Positions 1-10,840 of a DNA stretch of 64,000 nucleotides are shown in pieces. Source of the DNA: Pseudisothecium myosuroides (Eukaryota > Streptophyta > Bryopsida > Hypnales > Lembophyllaceae); the NCBI GenBank assembly GCA_951799445.1, contig OX637296.1, positions 5,456,001 through 5,520,000 on the forward strand. The letters are read 5' to 3'. The position numbers were made by a program, and so were the translations under genes. The stretch's first letter is position 1, and the number at the start of each line of letters is the position of its first letter. The notes below the pieces were generated by a model. That model was given only the letters and a program-made list of their open reading frames with translations. It searched no databases and was not told the origin of the DNA.

Positions 1-268
1 AATGGTAGATCAAATAGACAGTGCTTTGAGAGCCTTGAAGGCAGAAGACGTGGATTTGACTCCCACGAGGAATAAAAAATGCAAAAGGGTTTGAAGAAGA
101 GGACGACCATTCTCCACAGTCAAAACGGCTATTTTCTATGGTTGACGTGAAAGTGCAAAGTGGAGGCTCCATCGTCCGCCCGAGTCAATAGCGGGAAACT
201 CGTCAAGGAAGTAGACGATGCTTGGCTCAAGAAGGGATGTCTCCTGTTTTGGGAGAGGGTAACGGCAG
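1..268 (+). other. Possible 3' end of a decayed coding sequence
   Basis: Two short stretches look coding. One open stretch runs from base 2 to about 111 (starting MVDQIDSALRALKAED). A second in another frame, about 87-190 (GFEEEDDHSPQSKRLF), ends at a TAG. They would join only through a frameshift. The acidic-then-basic composition resembles tails of plant transposase genes, but no domain is recognised. It may instead be chance. The window edge cuts off anything upstream. Confidence 0.2.
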
Positions 269-744
269 ATGATTAGAACTTGTAGGGGAAATTTTTTTTC
301 TCTCTTAAGATGCAGCTATAATAGTATAGTAATTGTTGTTTTGATGGTACAAGGATTGAGTAGTACTAAGTCATTGCACTCATGGTATGTCATGAGTTCT
401 TTATAATATATAAATGTCTATGCAATGGAAACGTGTTTTGATTTGGAATTTTCTTAACAATGTATTTTGTGTCCTTCGCGTACATTCATACAACGTAATT
501 TCACATCCATAATTATTAAGTCCATGTAATGCCATGCATATGTACCATGAAATTGCATTCCTTTTCGTCCAGCTTCATTGCTCGAACGAGTAAATAAAAA
601 ATGTGAATGAAATATGCACAAATAAGACCCTAAGTCTCAGGTAAAAACTTTGATTAGTAGCTACAAATATGTATAATACTCCCACTCGAAGTAAAATTCA
701 ATTTGTAACTAATAATTAGAAATCACCATTGAATATGAATACAT
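269..744. other. AT-rich noncoding sequence
   Basis: No open frame of note, no tRNA and no clear repeat ends. Only AT-rich sequence is seen between the possible coding remnant and the SINE-like fragment. Confidence 0.5.
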
Positions 745-812
745 CAAACTAAGATTCGAACCTGTGACCTCTTTGAGACCAATAATCAAACTAGTTAAGT
801 AACCCCTACGTG
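745..812 (-). repeat. tRNA-like (SINE-type) fragment
   Basis: On the minus strand the sequence has a B-box-like GGTTCGAATC core and, about 40 bases before it, an A-box-like TTAACTAGTTTGA. This is the arrangement of a tRNA-derived SINE head. The acceptor stem does not pair well, so a functional tRNA is unlikely. No A-tail or target duplication was found. Confidence 0.3.
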
Positions 813-879
813 GTTGCAGCCACTGGAATGCCTGCTGTGCCCTGAATGCGCTAAACAGATTGTCATACCCCAGTTACAG

Positions 880-1085
880 CCATTGGCGATCGACCATCCC
901 ACCGACGACCGCCGTTCCGACCGCGCGCCCTTCGTGCCCGCCCGACTACTTGTAGGCCCCGCCCAACCGCCCGTCGGCCCCGACCGAACGCGCGTCGGCC
1001 TCGCGCGGCCCTGCGGCCGTCCGCTTGGCCGACCGCGCACCCGACCGCCCCGTCCGCGCCGGAGGTCGCCTCATTAGACGGTCAG
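880..1085. other. CpG-rich low-complexity block A
   Basis: About 200 bp of strongly GC- and CpG-rich sequence built from variants of CGACCG, GCCCG and CGTCGGCC, sharply different from the AT-rich surroundings. Several frames are open on both strands, which is expected of a stop-poor GC block and is not evidence for a gene. It lies about 290 bp upstream of the hAT transposase start, so it could be its 5' UTR, promoter or subterminal region. A similar block lies at 16650-17008. Confidence 0.6.
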
Positions 1086-1369
1086 GATTTAGTGGCCGTT
1101 GGGATTCCTCTCTAACGGTTGTGGCCAGCTGCACAAGGCTGAAGAGTATAAGTGGGAGGAAGAAGGTATGTCAAATCACTCTTGAGAAACTGAACACTAA
1201 GATTTGCAATTTTTTGTGTCCCTTGCTTGGTAATGCATAGTTCAGTGGACGGGGGGGCCTTGAATTTTCAAGGCTTTGTGCACGCAGTGCTTGTTACCTT
1301 TTGGATATTGTGAATCCGGTGTTCACGTTTTCAACTTGTTTTAAATATAAAAAATTTTAACCCGTCACT

Positions 1370-1918
1370 ATGAGTAAGGACTTTTCCACTTGGTATGGAG
1401 TCTCGTCACCAAATAAAGTGCAGTGCAAGGCTTGTCAACTCATCTTTGCCAAAAAACCATGCCGTATGTTGAGCCACCTAGGATACCAAGGCCCATCAGG
1501 CTTTTGTGATACCGGGGTCAGCCTTTGTCCTAGGTTGACAGCAGAGGTTCAAGTTCTATTTCTTTGTTGTGAAGGGAAATTTCCACGGCGGCCTGCGGCC
1601 CTTGACAACGTAGTTGGAAACAACACACCTATGGACAGAAACAATTTTTTGAATGGCATGGGTACGACACATTCTACGCAGGAGGATTCATGTACGACAC
1701 CACAAGAACTTCTAGGTGCGGGTTCAGAAATAAATTGAACCACTGAAACATCTGGTGAACGTGAAACTCCAAGGGCATCAAGTAGTAGGCTGCATAAACA
1801 GAGTAGTCTAGCCGATGGCTTTGAAGAAACAACCAAACAGAAATTGAATGCTGTATGGGCAAACTTTTTTTACGCGGCAAACATACCATTTGCTGTAGCC
1901 CGAAATCCAGCCTTCAAA
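1370..1918 (+). pseudogene. hAT transposase, N-terminal part (split by the Ty3 insertion)
   Basis: Starts at the ATG of MSKDFSTWYGV and contains a BED-type zinc-finger-like segment (CKAC near residues 19-22, followed by histidine- and cysteine-containing sequence). A TGA at 1736-1738 breaks the frame. After it the same frame continues into the conserved hAT segment ANFFYAANIPFAVARNP. The frame is then cut at 1918 by the Ty3 element. On the far side (from 7736) the same reading phase resumes with EAVKKTSEW, the expected continuation in plant hAT (DUF659-class) transposases. BED-finger hAT transposases bind and cut transposon ends in the nucleus. This copy is inactive: it carries an internal stop and a 5.8-kb insertion. 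Confidence 0.75.
1914..1918. repeat. Target site duplication TCAAA, left copy
   Basis: The five bases before the 5' LTR are identical to the five after the 3' LTR (7731-7735). Five bp is the usual duplication for Ty3-type integrases. Confidence 0.9.
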
Positions 1919-2174
1919 TGTTACGAACCTGTTCGTAACAAGGGAACGGTTGTAACGGTTGGGTTAGTTGGCCTCTCCCTTCCCTTTAATAGTCAAGTGA
2001 GGAGGCTTGTTCCTCACTTGACATTTTGTGTAATGAAGATAATATGATTTTGGATACAATGTGTAAGTGTGATTCTCATTGTCATTATTGTAACTTGGTG
2101 GTGATTTAGTGTTGGTTTGCTTTGAATGCAATCTAAGTAGAGCATCGACTTCTTGGTCAAGCCGATCCGTAACA
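1919..2174 (+). repeat. 5' LTR of the chromovirus
   Basis: 256 bp, beginning TGTTACGAACC and ending CCGTAACA, with a short TGTTACG/CGTAACA inverted terminal repeat. Near-identical to 7475-7730. Confidence 0.95.
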
Positions 2175-2307
2175 TAATGTCAAGTCATGCAAAGTCCATG
2201 CTCTAATTCGGATTCCCACGTTGAAGGTGCATTGATGGCTTTGGACAACGGCCATTACCATGAGAGATTTTGTAGGATTATTTAATTCGGAACCCTAATC
2301 TCCTTCG

Positions 2308-3396
2308 ATGGATCAAGTACCACCGGTGGTCCAACCGGGGGAAGAATTGATGCCGGATGGGATGGGGTCGGAGTGGGCGGCCTTCATCCAACAACAAATC
2401 CAAAGTGTGTTCCAAGCCACACTTCCTCAATTGATACAAGAGATTTCGAGTCGAGCAGCACAAGGACCACGACCGGTGGTCTCTCCCGTCTCCAATAGCA
2501 GAGGGGTGTTAGGAGGGAGGTGTGCGGAATCCAATGTGGAACTCAAAGAATCGAAGGTAGCGGAACCGGAAAATTTTTCCGGAAAGAAGGGAAATGAAGT
2601 TTACGGGTGGTTTGCACAACTCCGTCTTGTATTTTGAGGTAAACCGCGCACTTATAGCTCTGATGCAGATAAGGTAGCTTATGTGCTTTCGTATATGACT
2701 GGAGCGGCACAAAATTGGGCTATGCCTCTTCTCCAAGCTTTGGACGAGGAGCGTGATCACAAGTTATTGGGCGATTACCAAGCTTTTTGGGAGTCCGTGA
2801 TTTTCGTATATGGGGATATTGACCGTCGGAGCAATGCGGAGGATCGCATTGGGAAGCTTCGACAAATTGGGTCAGTCGCGAATTATATTTCTATGTTTAA
2901 TGAATGCGCGGCGCTACTTGATTGGAATGAATCCAGTTTGGTAGCTCGCTTTCGTGGAGGACTCAAGGATGAGATTTTGGATTCGGTGGCAATGGCAGAG
3001 ACTCAACCACGCCGGCTACAAGATTGGATGGCAATGTCATCCCGAATCGATGAGAGATTATGGGGTCGGCGTCAAAACCGCCGTTCACCTTTTGAGACTT
3101 CAAGTTTCCGCTCCCCAACAACTTTGCCACAAGATGCACTGGGGAAGGTACAATCTAACTCGAATACCTCCGGGCCGGTGCCGATGGAGCTTGGAGCGGT
3201 GCGTACTCCTTCTACAGCCTTGGCAAAAACGGCGGTGGAACGGCAAGAATATCAACGCCAAGGACGTTGTTGGGGTTGCGGTGGAGTAGGTCATATTCGA
3301 TCGCGTTGCCCCACGAATCCCTCAAAGCCCTTGTCGATCTCTGCCACCACTGAAGCGGAAGGCACCTCTTCGGGAAAAGAGAAAGCCCGGGACTGA
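2308..3396 (+). pseudogene. Chromovirus gag (one internal stop)
   Basis: Starts at the ATG of MDQVPPVVQPG. One frame runs to 3396 with an internal TGA at 2635-2637. The middle part has the retrotransposon Gag capsid pattern (ALLDWNESSLVARFRGGL region). Near the C-terminus is one CCHC zinc knuckle, CWGCGGVGHIRSRC (about 3270-3312), which binds RNA in the particle. Length (about 362 codons) is normal for plant Ty3 Gag. The following protease frame is shifted relative to gag. Confidence 0.85.
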
Positions 3397-3422
3397 AGGA
3401 AAATTTTCAGTACCCGGGCACT

Positions 3423-4360
3423 GTGCAAACTGCCGCTGCCATCATCCACAAGACACCCACGCTGGACGCAACAAGGAAGGTGGGCAATATGGTGGAGCGG
3501 CCTCTTGAGTCGGCCGCTTGGGAGAATTTACAATGGAGTAACATATGGTCGAATACGGATGTCGAGGTTTCGAAGGAGGTAAATTGCGGATTAGATCCGT
3601 TGTGCTTACGTGCGACTATTGACCCTAGTACACATGTGACGTTGGATGCACAGCTCAATTCCGTCCCAGGTCTCACGTTAGTGGATTCGGGAGCCACAGG
3701 AATATTCATGCATCCCAAGTTTGCGGAACAATGTAATGCGGAGCTGCAACTAAAGCCGGTGCCGCGTGAAGTTAGGGTGATTGATGGCCGAATGATCAGC
3801 TCCGAGCTTATAACCCACGAGGCTATTGTGGAGGTTATCATTGGAGATCATCGTGAAAGATTGGTAGCAGATGTCACGAATACAGGCAAGTATCCATGCA
3901 TTTTAGGCATTCCATGGTTAATCCGTCATGACCCGACTATTTGGTGGTCTCAACGAAGTGTGGTATTTGATTCCCCATATTGTCAGGCTTGGTGCATGGG
4001 GCATGGGGTGCAAGGAGAAAAAGAAAATTGCAAAGCTATGGAGTGCCACGGAAGTTCCCAATTCACAAATTTGGAGGAGAATCCATTTGGAGGAAATTCC
4101 TCCAAGGCCTGGCCGGCTCCCCCGCCTGCCGGGCCGGGCCAGCGGCCAGGGGCTGAGCCTGGCAGGGCCGGCTTGCTTCTTGCCGGGGCCGGCCCGCCCA
4201 TGGGCAAAAGGGCCCCCCCAAAGGCGAAACAGGAAATGTTTTTTGGGAAAAATATAGAGGTTTTGGGCATGGGGGATTCCAATCAAGGACGGAATTTTTT
4301 GGTGCGAGCTCAAGGACAACATGAGTTGAATTTCAAGGCAGAAAAACAACTTTCAAAATT
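3423..4360 (+). pseudogene. Chromovirus aspartic protease region with GC-rich spacer
   Basis: The aspartic protease core is visible as LVDSGATGIFMHP (about 3678-3716), followed by the conserved ILGIPWLIRHDPTIWW (about 3901-3948). After FDSPYC the sequence enters a spacer of about 280 bp that includes a very GC-rich stretch (about 4110-4220, GGCC/CCGG-rich) unlike the rest of the element. The frame stays open through it. The reverse transcriptase that follows is in a different frame, so a frame break lies near 4300-4370. The enzyme would process Gag-Pol; this copy cannot make a full polyprotein. Confidence 0.75.
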
Positions 4361-7081
4361 AATTGCTCAAAGCATGCATTGGTTTCTGAGGCAGCTTTTC
4401 GTCTTTCAGCAAAGGAGGCAGAAATTTATGCACTCGAGATTTCCGAGGTAGATACTCCACTATCTTCTTCTATTCCAGAAGAATATCATGATTTAAAAGC
4501 AGCTTTCAGTGAGGTGGCATCCAATGAGTTGCCAGCCTATAGGACTTGCGATATGAAGATTGAATTTAAAGAAGGACAAGAGCCCCGTAACACTGGGTTG
4601 CGGCCAATGTCCCCGGTGGAGCTGGAGGAGCTACACAGGTATTTAGACGAGAATTTAGGCAAGGGCTGGATTCGAAGATCCAAGTCTCCTGTTTCAGCAC
4701 CTATTGTGTTCGCTCGGAAAAAGGACGGTTCAATTCGGGTTTATATAGATTACCGGAATCTCAACAAGGTTACCGTGCGGAACCGCTATCCCCTACCCCT
4801 TATCCCAGAGCTCACTGACCGGTTGGTAGGGGCTACGATTTTCTCCAAATTGGACATTCGACAAGCCTATCATCGACTTTGTATGGCTGCGGGCCATGAA
4901 TTCAAAACGGCTTTTAAAACGCGGTACGGATTATTTGAATATTTAGTTATGTCGTTTGGGTTGACTAATGCCCCTGCACAATTTCAATCGTTAATGCAAG
5001 ATATTTTTAAGGACCTTTTGGACATATCTGTTGTTATATACTTGGATGACATCTTAATTTTTTCAAAGAATCTTGAAGAGCATCGGCAAGTGGTAAGGGA
5101 CGTATTACAAAGATTACAGGAACATGGACTATATGCTAAAGAATCCAAATGTCAATTCCATCAGCATTTCGTTGAATTTTTGGGAATGATTGTCTCGGCT
5201 AAAAGACTTGAAATGTGTCCAGACAAGGTGCAAACTATTAAAGATTGGCCCGTTCCAACCTCGGTTAAGGAAATTCAAGCCTTCCTTGGATTTGCGAATT
5301 TTTACCGCCGGTTTATATGTGATTATTCCAAGATTACCGTTCCTCTCACTATTCTAACTCAAAAGAACAAACAATTTGAATGGGACCTACAAGCAAGTCA
5401 AGCATTCATCGACCTACAAGCAAGTCAAGCATTCATCGACCTACAAGCAAGTCAAGCATTCATCGACCTATGATCAAGATTTCTTCAAGCACCGGTACTA
5501 CTCCATCCTAACTTTGCACGGCCTTTTATAGTTGAAACGGATGCGTCAGACATGGCAACAGGTGCAATTCTTTCGCAGCACGGGGATGACAGTCACTTAC
5601 ATCCGTGTGCATAAAGGAGTTCTAAAATGTCTCCCGCTGAACAGGACTACGACATTTATGACAAAGAACTCCTAAGTATTATTTTAGCTTTCCATGATTG
5701 GCGGGTGTATTTAGAGGGGTCACCTCATCAAGTCCGTGTAATTTTGGATCATAAAAATTTGGAGTACTATATGACTACGAAGCAATTAAATAGAAGACAA
5801 GCTCGATGGTCAGAATTCTTATCCGCGTTTGACTTTGATATCCAACATCGGTCGGGTTCATTAAATGGGCGTGCAGATGCCCTCTCAAGAAGGGTTGATC
5901 TCATGGAAGGCCAACATGAAGAGAATCGCCCCCTTCTACGTTTGGCATCATTGGAGGACTGTGACCCCGTTTGGAGCGATGCTCAAATTCTAGAACAAGT
6001 AAAACTATGCATTGACGAAGACCCCGCATTGCAACCACTATTGGCAATTCTAAAAGGGGGATTAAAAAAGAGCCCGCATGACATCCGTCGACGGTTTCAA
6101 GAATATAACCTCACAGATGGAATTCTTTGGTTCAAAGACATGATATATGTGCCAAATGATGACGAACTTCGGCGACAAATATTGCGATCGAAGCATGACG
6201 CTCCCGCCGCGGGACATCAAGGTCGGGCTAAAACTTTAGAATTGGTAACTAGAATTTTTTATTGGCCTACTGTTCGTCGTTATGTGCATCAATATGTTGA
6301 TGGGTGCGATTTGTGCCAGAGGTCAAAATCAACACGTCATCCTCGATATGGCCTACTACAACCGATTCCAGCCGCTCATGCTCCATGGAAGCGGGTTTCT
6401 ACGGACTTCATCGTTAAACTACCCCAAAGCAAAGGGTATGACTGTATTTTAGTGGTTGTTGATAAGAATACTAAACTAGCTCATTTTGTACCTACAAAGG
6501 AGACCATTGACTCCAATGACACTGTATCGTTATATTTAAATAATGTATGGAAATATCATGGCATGCCGGAGGAGGTCATATCAGACAGGGGCTCCGTTTT
6601 TGTGTCAAAATTTATGCGTAGACTATGTGAACTCCTTAAGATCCAGCCATCACCAACGACGGCTTTTCATCCCCAAGGGGATGGCCAAACGGAGAGGGTG
6701 AATCAAGTAATTGAACAATTTCTTCGAATGTTCACGACAAAGCGTCAAGATAATTGGGCGGACCTATTGCCATTAGCCGAATTTGCCTATAACAACGCCT
6801 GCCATTCGGCAGCAGGGTTCTCTCCGTTCTATGCCACGTACGGTTACCACCCGGCATTATCGTTTTCTATACCTACAACATCCACTGTTCCAGCAGCCGA
6901 GGACCGGGTTCGACATCTACAACAAGTTCATGAGGAACTCAAAACTATGATTTTGATTGCGGGGAACAAGCTAAGCGAAATTACGACCGAGGGGTACAAC
7001 TACAACCGACCTTTCAACCAGGTGACAAAGTCCTCTTGCGCCATGAAAATATTGCAACTACAGAGCCCTCTCATAAATTAG
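4361..7081 (+). pseudogene. Chromovirus reverse transcriptase, RNase H and integrase
   Basis: One frame carries reverse transcriptase with the catalytic YLDDIL (about 5038), RNase H with ETDASD (about 5534) and integrase. The integrase has an HHCC zinc-binding module (H...H...CDLCQ, about 6195-6320) and the DDE core: D in STDFIVKLP (about 6400), D in SDRGSVF (about 6580) and E in GQTERVNQ (about 6690). It is broken by TGA at 5471-5473, directly after a triplicated 27-bp segment, and by a TAA near 5611. A frameshift near 6995-7015 moves the rest of the integrase into another frame. Together these copy RNA to DNA and integrate it; here they are non-functional. Confidence 0.85.
5384..5470 (+). 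repeat. 27-bp tandem triplication inside pol
   Basis: Three perfect 27-bp units (5384-5410, 5411-5437, 5438-5464) plus a partial fourth encode repeated DLQASQAFI. The multiple of three keeps the frame. It lies between reverse transcriptase and RNase H, where one copy is expected, so it is likely a replication slippage product. Confidence 0.9.
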
Positions 7082-7511
7082 CTTCTAAGTTTCTTGGACC
7101 GTTTTCGATAATAGCTAAACTCTCCGATCTCGTTTACCGGTTAAACTACCTAAGACATTGCGTATTCACAATGTTTTCCATGTTTCTCTACTTGAAAAAT
7201 ACCGTGAGGATACCATTCCCGGACGTCGCCGCATACCATCTCCGCCGATTATTACCCCAATTGGAGATGTGGAGTGGGAGGTACACAAGGTTATTGATTC
7301 ATGTTTATTCGGTCGTTGGAAAAAACTCCACTACTTGGTGTCATGGGAGGGCTATGGCCCGGAGGAGAATTTGTGGGAGCCGGCGGACAATCTTGAAAAC
7401 GCACCGGAGGCGATTGCTGATTTTCATAAACTCCATCCAACGGCATCGGGGCCCCAACCTAGAAGGGGGGGTAATGTTACAAACCCGTTCGTAACAAGGG
7501 AACGGTTGTAA
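7036..7511 (+). pseudogene. Chromovirus integrase C-terminus and chromodomain
   Basis: The integrase tail (HENIATTEPSHKLASKFLGPF) is in one frame. A one-base break near 7145 shifts it to the frame used from about 7158. That frame carries RIHNVFHVSLLEKY and then a chromodomain, WEVHKVID...YLVSWEGYGPEENLWEP (about 7275-7385). Chromodomains of chromoviruses are thought to steer integration to particular chromatin. The coding sequence ends only about 25 bp inside the 3' LTR. Confidence 0.85.
7461..7474 (+). promoter_or_regulatory. Polypurine tract of the chromovirus
   Basis: AGAAGGGGGGG directly upstream of TAA and the TG of the 3' LTR, the expected primer site for plus-strand DNA synthesis. Confidence 0.85.
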
Positions 7512-7730
7512 CGGTTGAGTTAGTTGGCCTCTCCCTTCCCTTTAATAGTCAAGTGAGGAGGCTTGTTCCTCACTTGACATTTTGTGTAATGAAGATAATA
7601 TGATTTTGGATACAATGTGTAAGTGTGATTCTCATTGTCATTATTGTAACTTGGTGGTGATTTAGTGTTGGTTTGCTTTGAATGCAATCTAAGTAGAGCA
7701 TCGACTTCTTGGTCAAGCCGATCCGTAACA
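7475..7730 (+). repeat. 3' LTR of the chromovirus
   Basis: 256 bp, same length and ends as the 5' LTR. Three substitutions seen by eye, all within the first 45 bp. Followed by the TCAAA duplication at 7731-7735. Confidence 0.95.
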
Positions 7731-10555
7731 TCAAAGAAGCAGTGAAGAAAACGTCAGAGTGGAATCGGCCATACACCCCACCATCGTATCATGATCTATG
7801 GCACAAGTTGCTAGACCAAGCGAAGGCAGACCTTCAAACAAAGTTCCTTAACAGAACCAAAGATAGCGTTAGGAAATTTGGAGCAACATTGTCTATCAAT
7901 GGATGAAGTGACGTTTCAAATCGCCCATTAATAAATGCCATGCTAGTCTCAGCCTCATGGGAGGAATTCATTGGATCGGTAGATACAAGTGGGGTGGAAA
8001 AAAACGCAGAGTATTTGGCGTCTGTGTTGGAGAGATTCATAGAGCACGTGGGTCCCTCAAATGTGGTACAAGTGAATGCGGATAATGCACCAGTGAATCC
8101 GGCAGGGTGGAATTTGGTCTCCGCTAGGTATCCACACATGTTTTTTCAAGGTCGCGTGGTGCACACCTTGAATTTGTTGCTAAAAGATTGGGGGAAGTCA
8201 AAATGGATTTCGGATTACGTGGAGAAAGCCCATGATATAGTGAAATTCTTCAAGAGTAGGCAAATGCCGCTTGCCATATTTCGAAAGCAAGAGACGAAGT
8301 TGAGCTTGTTGTTGCTAGCAAAAACAAGGTTTGCCTCTAATTTCATCATGATTCACCATTTGTTGAAGGTTAAATAAGCATTACAACAAAGTGTGGTGGA
8401 TCCACAGTGGGTCGCGTACTTGCGAAAGCTGAAAGACACTCGAAACACAAAGCCGCACTCAGAGTCTCGAGCTGTAACCCAATTCATTTTGAATGATCAT
8501 TTCTGGAATCGTTTGATGAATATCAAGGAAGTGGTGGCTCCGGTTACGTATGCTCTACGTGATTTGGATGCCAAGACACCATGCATGGGCAAGGTCTTGC
8601 ATCTTATGAGAGGTATACAAAAACATGTCTTCTCTTTACAGAGGGCGCCTTTTAAATTGTCTGTTAACCGAGCAGAACGATTGAAGACCTCATTCTTGAA
8701 GCGACGCAAAATGGGGGAGACAGATCTACACTATGCAGGAGCACTTCTAAACCCGTACCTGCTTCATGATAAAGAACTGGCCGACGATACAGAAGCAACG
8801 GAGGCATGCAAGCAGGTTATTCAAAGAATATGTAAACCAGGGGAGTACGCGATGGTGGTGAAGGAATTTGTAGCCTTTCGACATAGAACTCCTCCGTTCC
8901 ATAACATGTTGAATCCGGATGAACAAATGTTGTCGGCACATGCTTGGTGGGATTTTGAGGGTGCATGCGGGAAGCTCATTGCTCCAATTGCCAAGAGGAT
9001 ATTGGCCCAACCGGTATCATCATCTTCATGCGAACGAAATTGAAGTAGCTATTCGTTTGTTCACAACAAGTCTCGGAACAAGTTGAAGACACAGAGAGCA
9101 GTAGATTTGGTGTATGTGTACACCAATTCAAAAGTCTTGGCCGCATCAAAGGTACATGATGAGAAGAAGTGGTACGAGGACAACGTAGAGTCGGAGGATT
9201 CAAAGGGGTTTATCTCGGAAGACGAAGAAGAAGTTGACGACGACGGGCTACAAATTAATGACAAAGATGTCATGAACAACGATGTAGAGGACTTTGATGA
9301 TGGACCGTTTCCTAGTCCAAATCGGAGTAATGAAGACTTTGATGTTGATCACGGAGACCCTTTTGAGTTTGAATCAGATGGAGACAGCGGTTTAAATGAG
9401 GACAACAGTGGAGATGATGAAGATGGTGGCATTGGCGGGGATGAGGCCCAAATTCCTATAGCACGATTTGTAGATGGAACCGGGTTTCTTAGTAGCCAAA
9501 ACCTTGTACCAGAAAGGGAAGGTAGGTACAAAGAGATAGTGGTGGCAAATGAGACGACTGTAGCCAATGATGGTACTGGAAAATTGGATGAAGTTCTTGA
9601 AACTTCAAAGGCTACATCCGCGGTAGTGGGACAATTGCAAGAGAGGGACAAACAGAATGGCATAGCACAGTTTGAGCTCAATGTCTCAATGAACGTGGAC
9701 AATGCTTCGGTCCCATGTACTGTGGTATTGCCAAACCATAATAGTGTCGAACCAAGTATTGCAAATAGTGGAGGAACCGAAGTTCAAGAGAATGTTGATC
9801 ATGGTTTGATGCATGGGGCTATGAGCCCAATTTGGGTGAACAACGACAGAGGCAAGAAGCACGTCAAGGAAGATCCTCAAGTACCACGACGTAGCGGTCT
9901 TCCACGTACAGTGTCAAAAACAGCGGCAACAACTATGTTTGGTTTGGGAAACTCTAGCCGTTGGGACCGTATTGTGAAGATGTCAAAAGAAGCACGGCCT
10001 CACATCAATTCAAATGAAACAAATTCACCACCGTTGGCTGATGAGGACAAGACACTGGGTGAAATGCTTTTTCGGGAACCTAGCCATGCATTGCTACAAC
10101 ATTCAACCAAATCATTGAACCCTACAGGGCTGTCAATGAATGCAGTGAAGGTAAACATTCAAGGAGGGGTCGGAGTACTAAAATTGGAGGCGAAACATTG
10201 CATCAAACCCAAAAACAAAAGCGAAATGCAACCGTTTGCAGCTAGCCCAAGAAAACGACAAAACACAGGTAGAACCCCCCTTGATGCATGTCTTCCTGTT
10301 CCCCAGAAGAAAATGATGAGTGTTTCCCTGAGGGAAGATAAAATGAAGGCTATATTGAAAGTAAAGAAAGAGAAGAACCAAGGCAAACGAAGGAGATCAA
10401 GTACGTTGAATAAAGTTCAAAAGGAAGGAGTCACACTTCTAAATTTTTCATCGGACGACATGGCAGACACATTCGACAATGAAGACATTGGATGGGGAAA
10501 TGCAGGAGATTGTAGAGGAGCTGAGGTGAAAGGAGATAGTGATTATAGGCCTTAG
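7731..10555 (+). pseudogene. hAT transposase, main part, with long C-terminal extension
   Basis: One frame runs from the Ty3 junction to 10555 with three internal stops: TGA 7904-7906, TAA 8375-8377 and TGA 9041-9043. The order is a DUF659-like region (SDVSNRPLINAMLVSAS; NADNAPVNPAGWNLV, about 7907-8110), the middle hAT segment, then the hAT dimerisation domain (WWDFEGACGKLIAPIAKRILAQPVSSSSCERN, split here as WWDFEG and VSSSSCERN, about 8945-9040). The TGA at 9041 sits where plant hAT proteins usually have Trp. About 500 codons without a stop follow, acidic (E/D-rich, about 9170-9450) then basic (KVKKEKNQGKRRRSS near 10360). That extension is unusual for hAT transposases. Not functional as it stands; the extension could be retained or simply young. 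Confidence 0.8.
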
Positions 10556-10840
10556 CAAATAAGAATTGTAGAGTTGTTATCATAGGAGACTTGCGCGCTC
10601 AAATGCATTGAACACATGAAGAGAATGGATTGGTTGTTGGTAGAACTTTTCATTGTAGTACTTATATGCATAATGATGTAGACAATGTCATTACAAATTG
10701 TATATTCCAAAACCGTTCAGACAGAATCCAACAAAGCTTCATTGTGTTTTTCCTTTCTTTCATGAGGCATCATGTACTGCAAAATGTTTATAGAATGCCA
10801 GAAGATATTGTTTGTAATTGTTGTAATACATAGAAAAATG

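Larger units (their letters stand above)
1919..7730 (+). mobile_element. Ty3/gypsy chromovirus, full length, recently inserted in hAT gene
   Basis: A 5812-bp LTR retrotransposon with 256-bp LTRs that start TG and end CA and are flanked by a TCAAA duplication. Order: LTR, gag, protease, reverse transcriptase, RNase H, integrase, chromodomain, purine-rich tract, LTR. A C-terminal chromodomain places it with the plant chromoviruses (Metaviridae). By eye the LTRs differ at three positions, all transitions (about 1%), so insertion was recent relative to the decay of the hAT host gene. The coding region nevertheless has several stops and frame breaks, so the copy is not autonomous. No canonical initiator-Met primer-binding site was found directly after the 5' LTR. 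Confidence 0.95.

Noticed and set aside
795..1134. Overlapping open frames on both strands in the GC-rich block
   Set aside because: Arg/Pro/Gly-rich translations in every frame are a product of CpG-rich low-complexity DNA; no start context, domain or conservation supports a gene.
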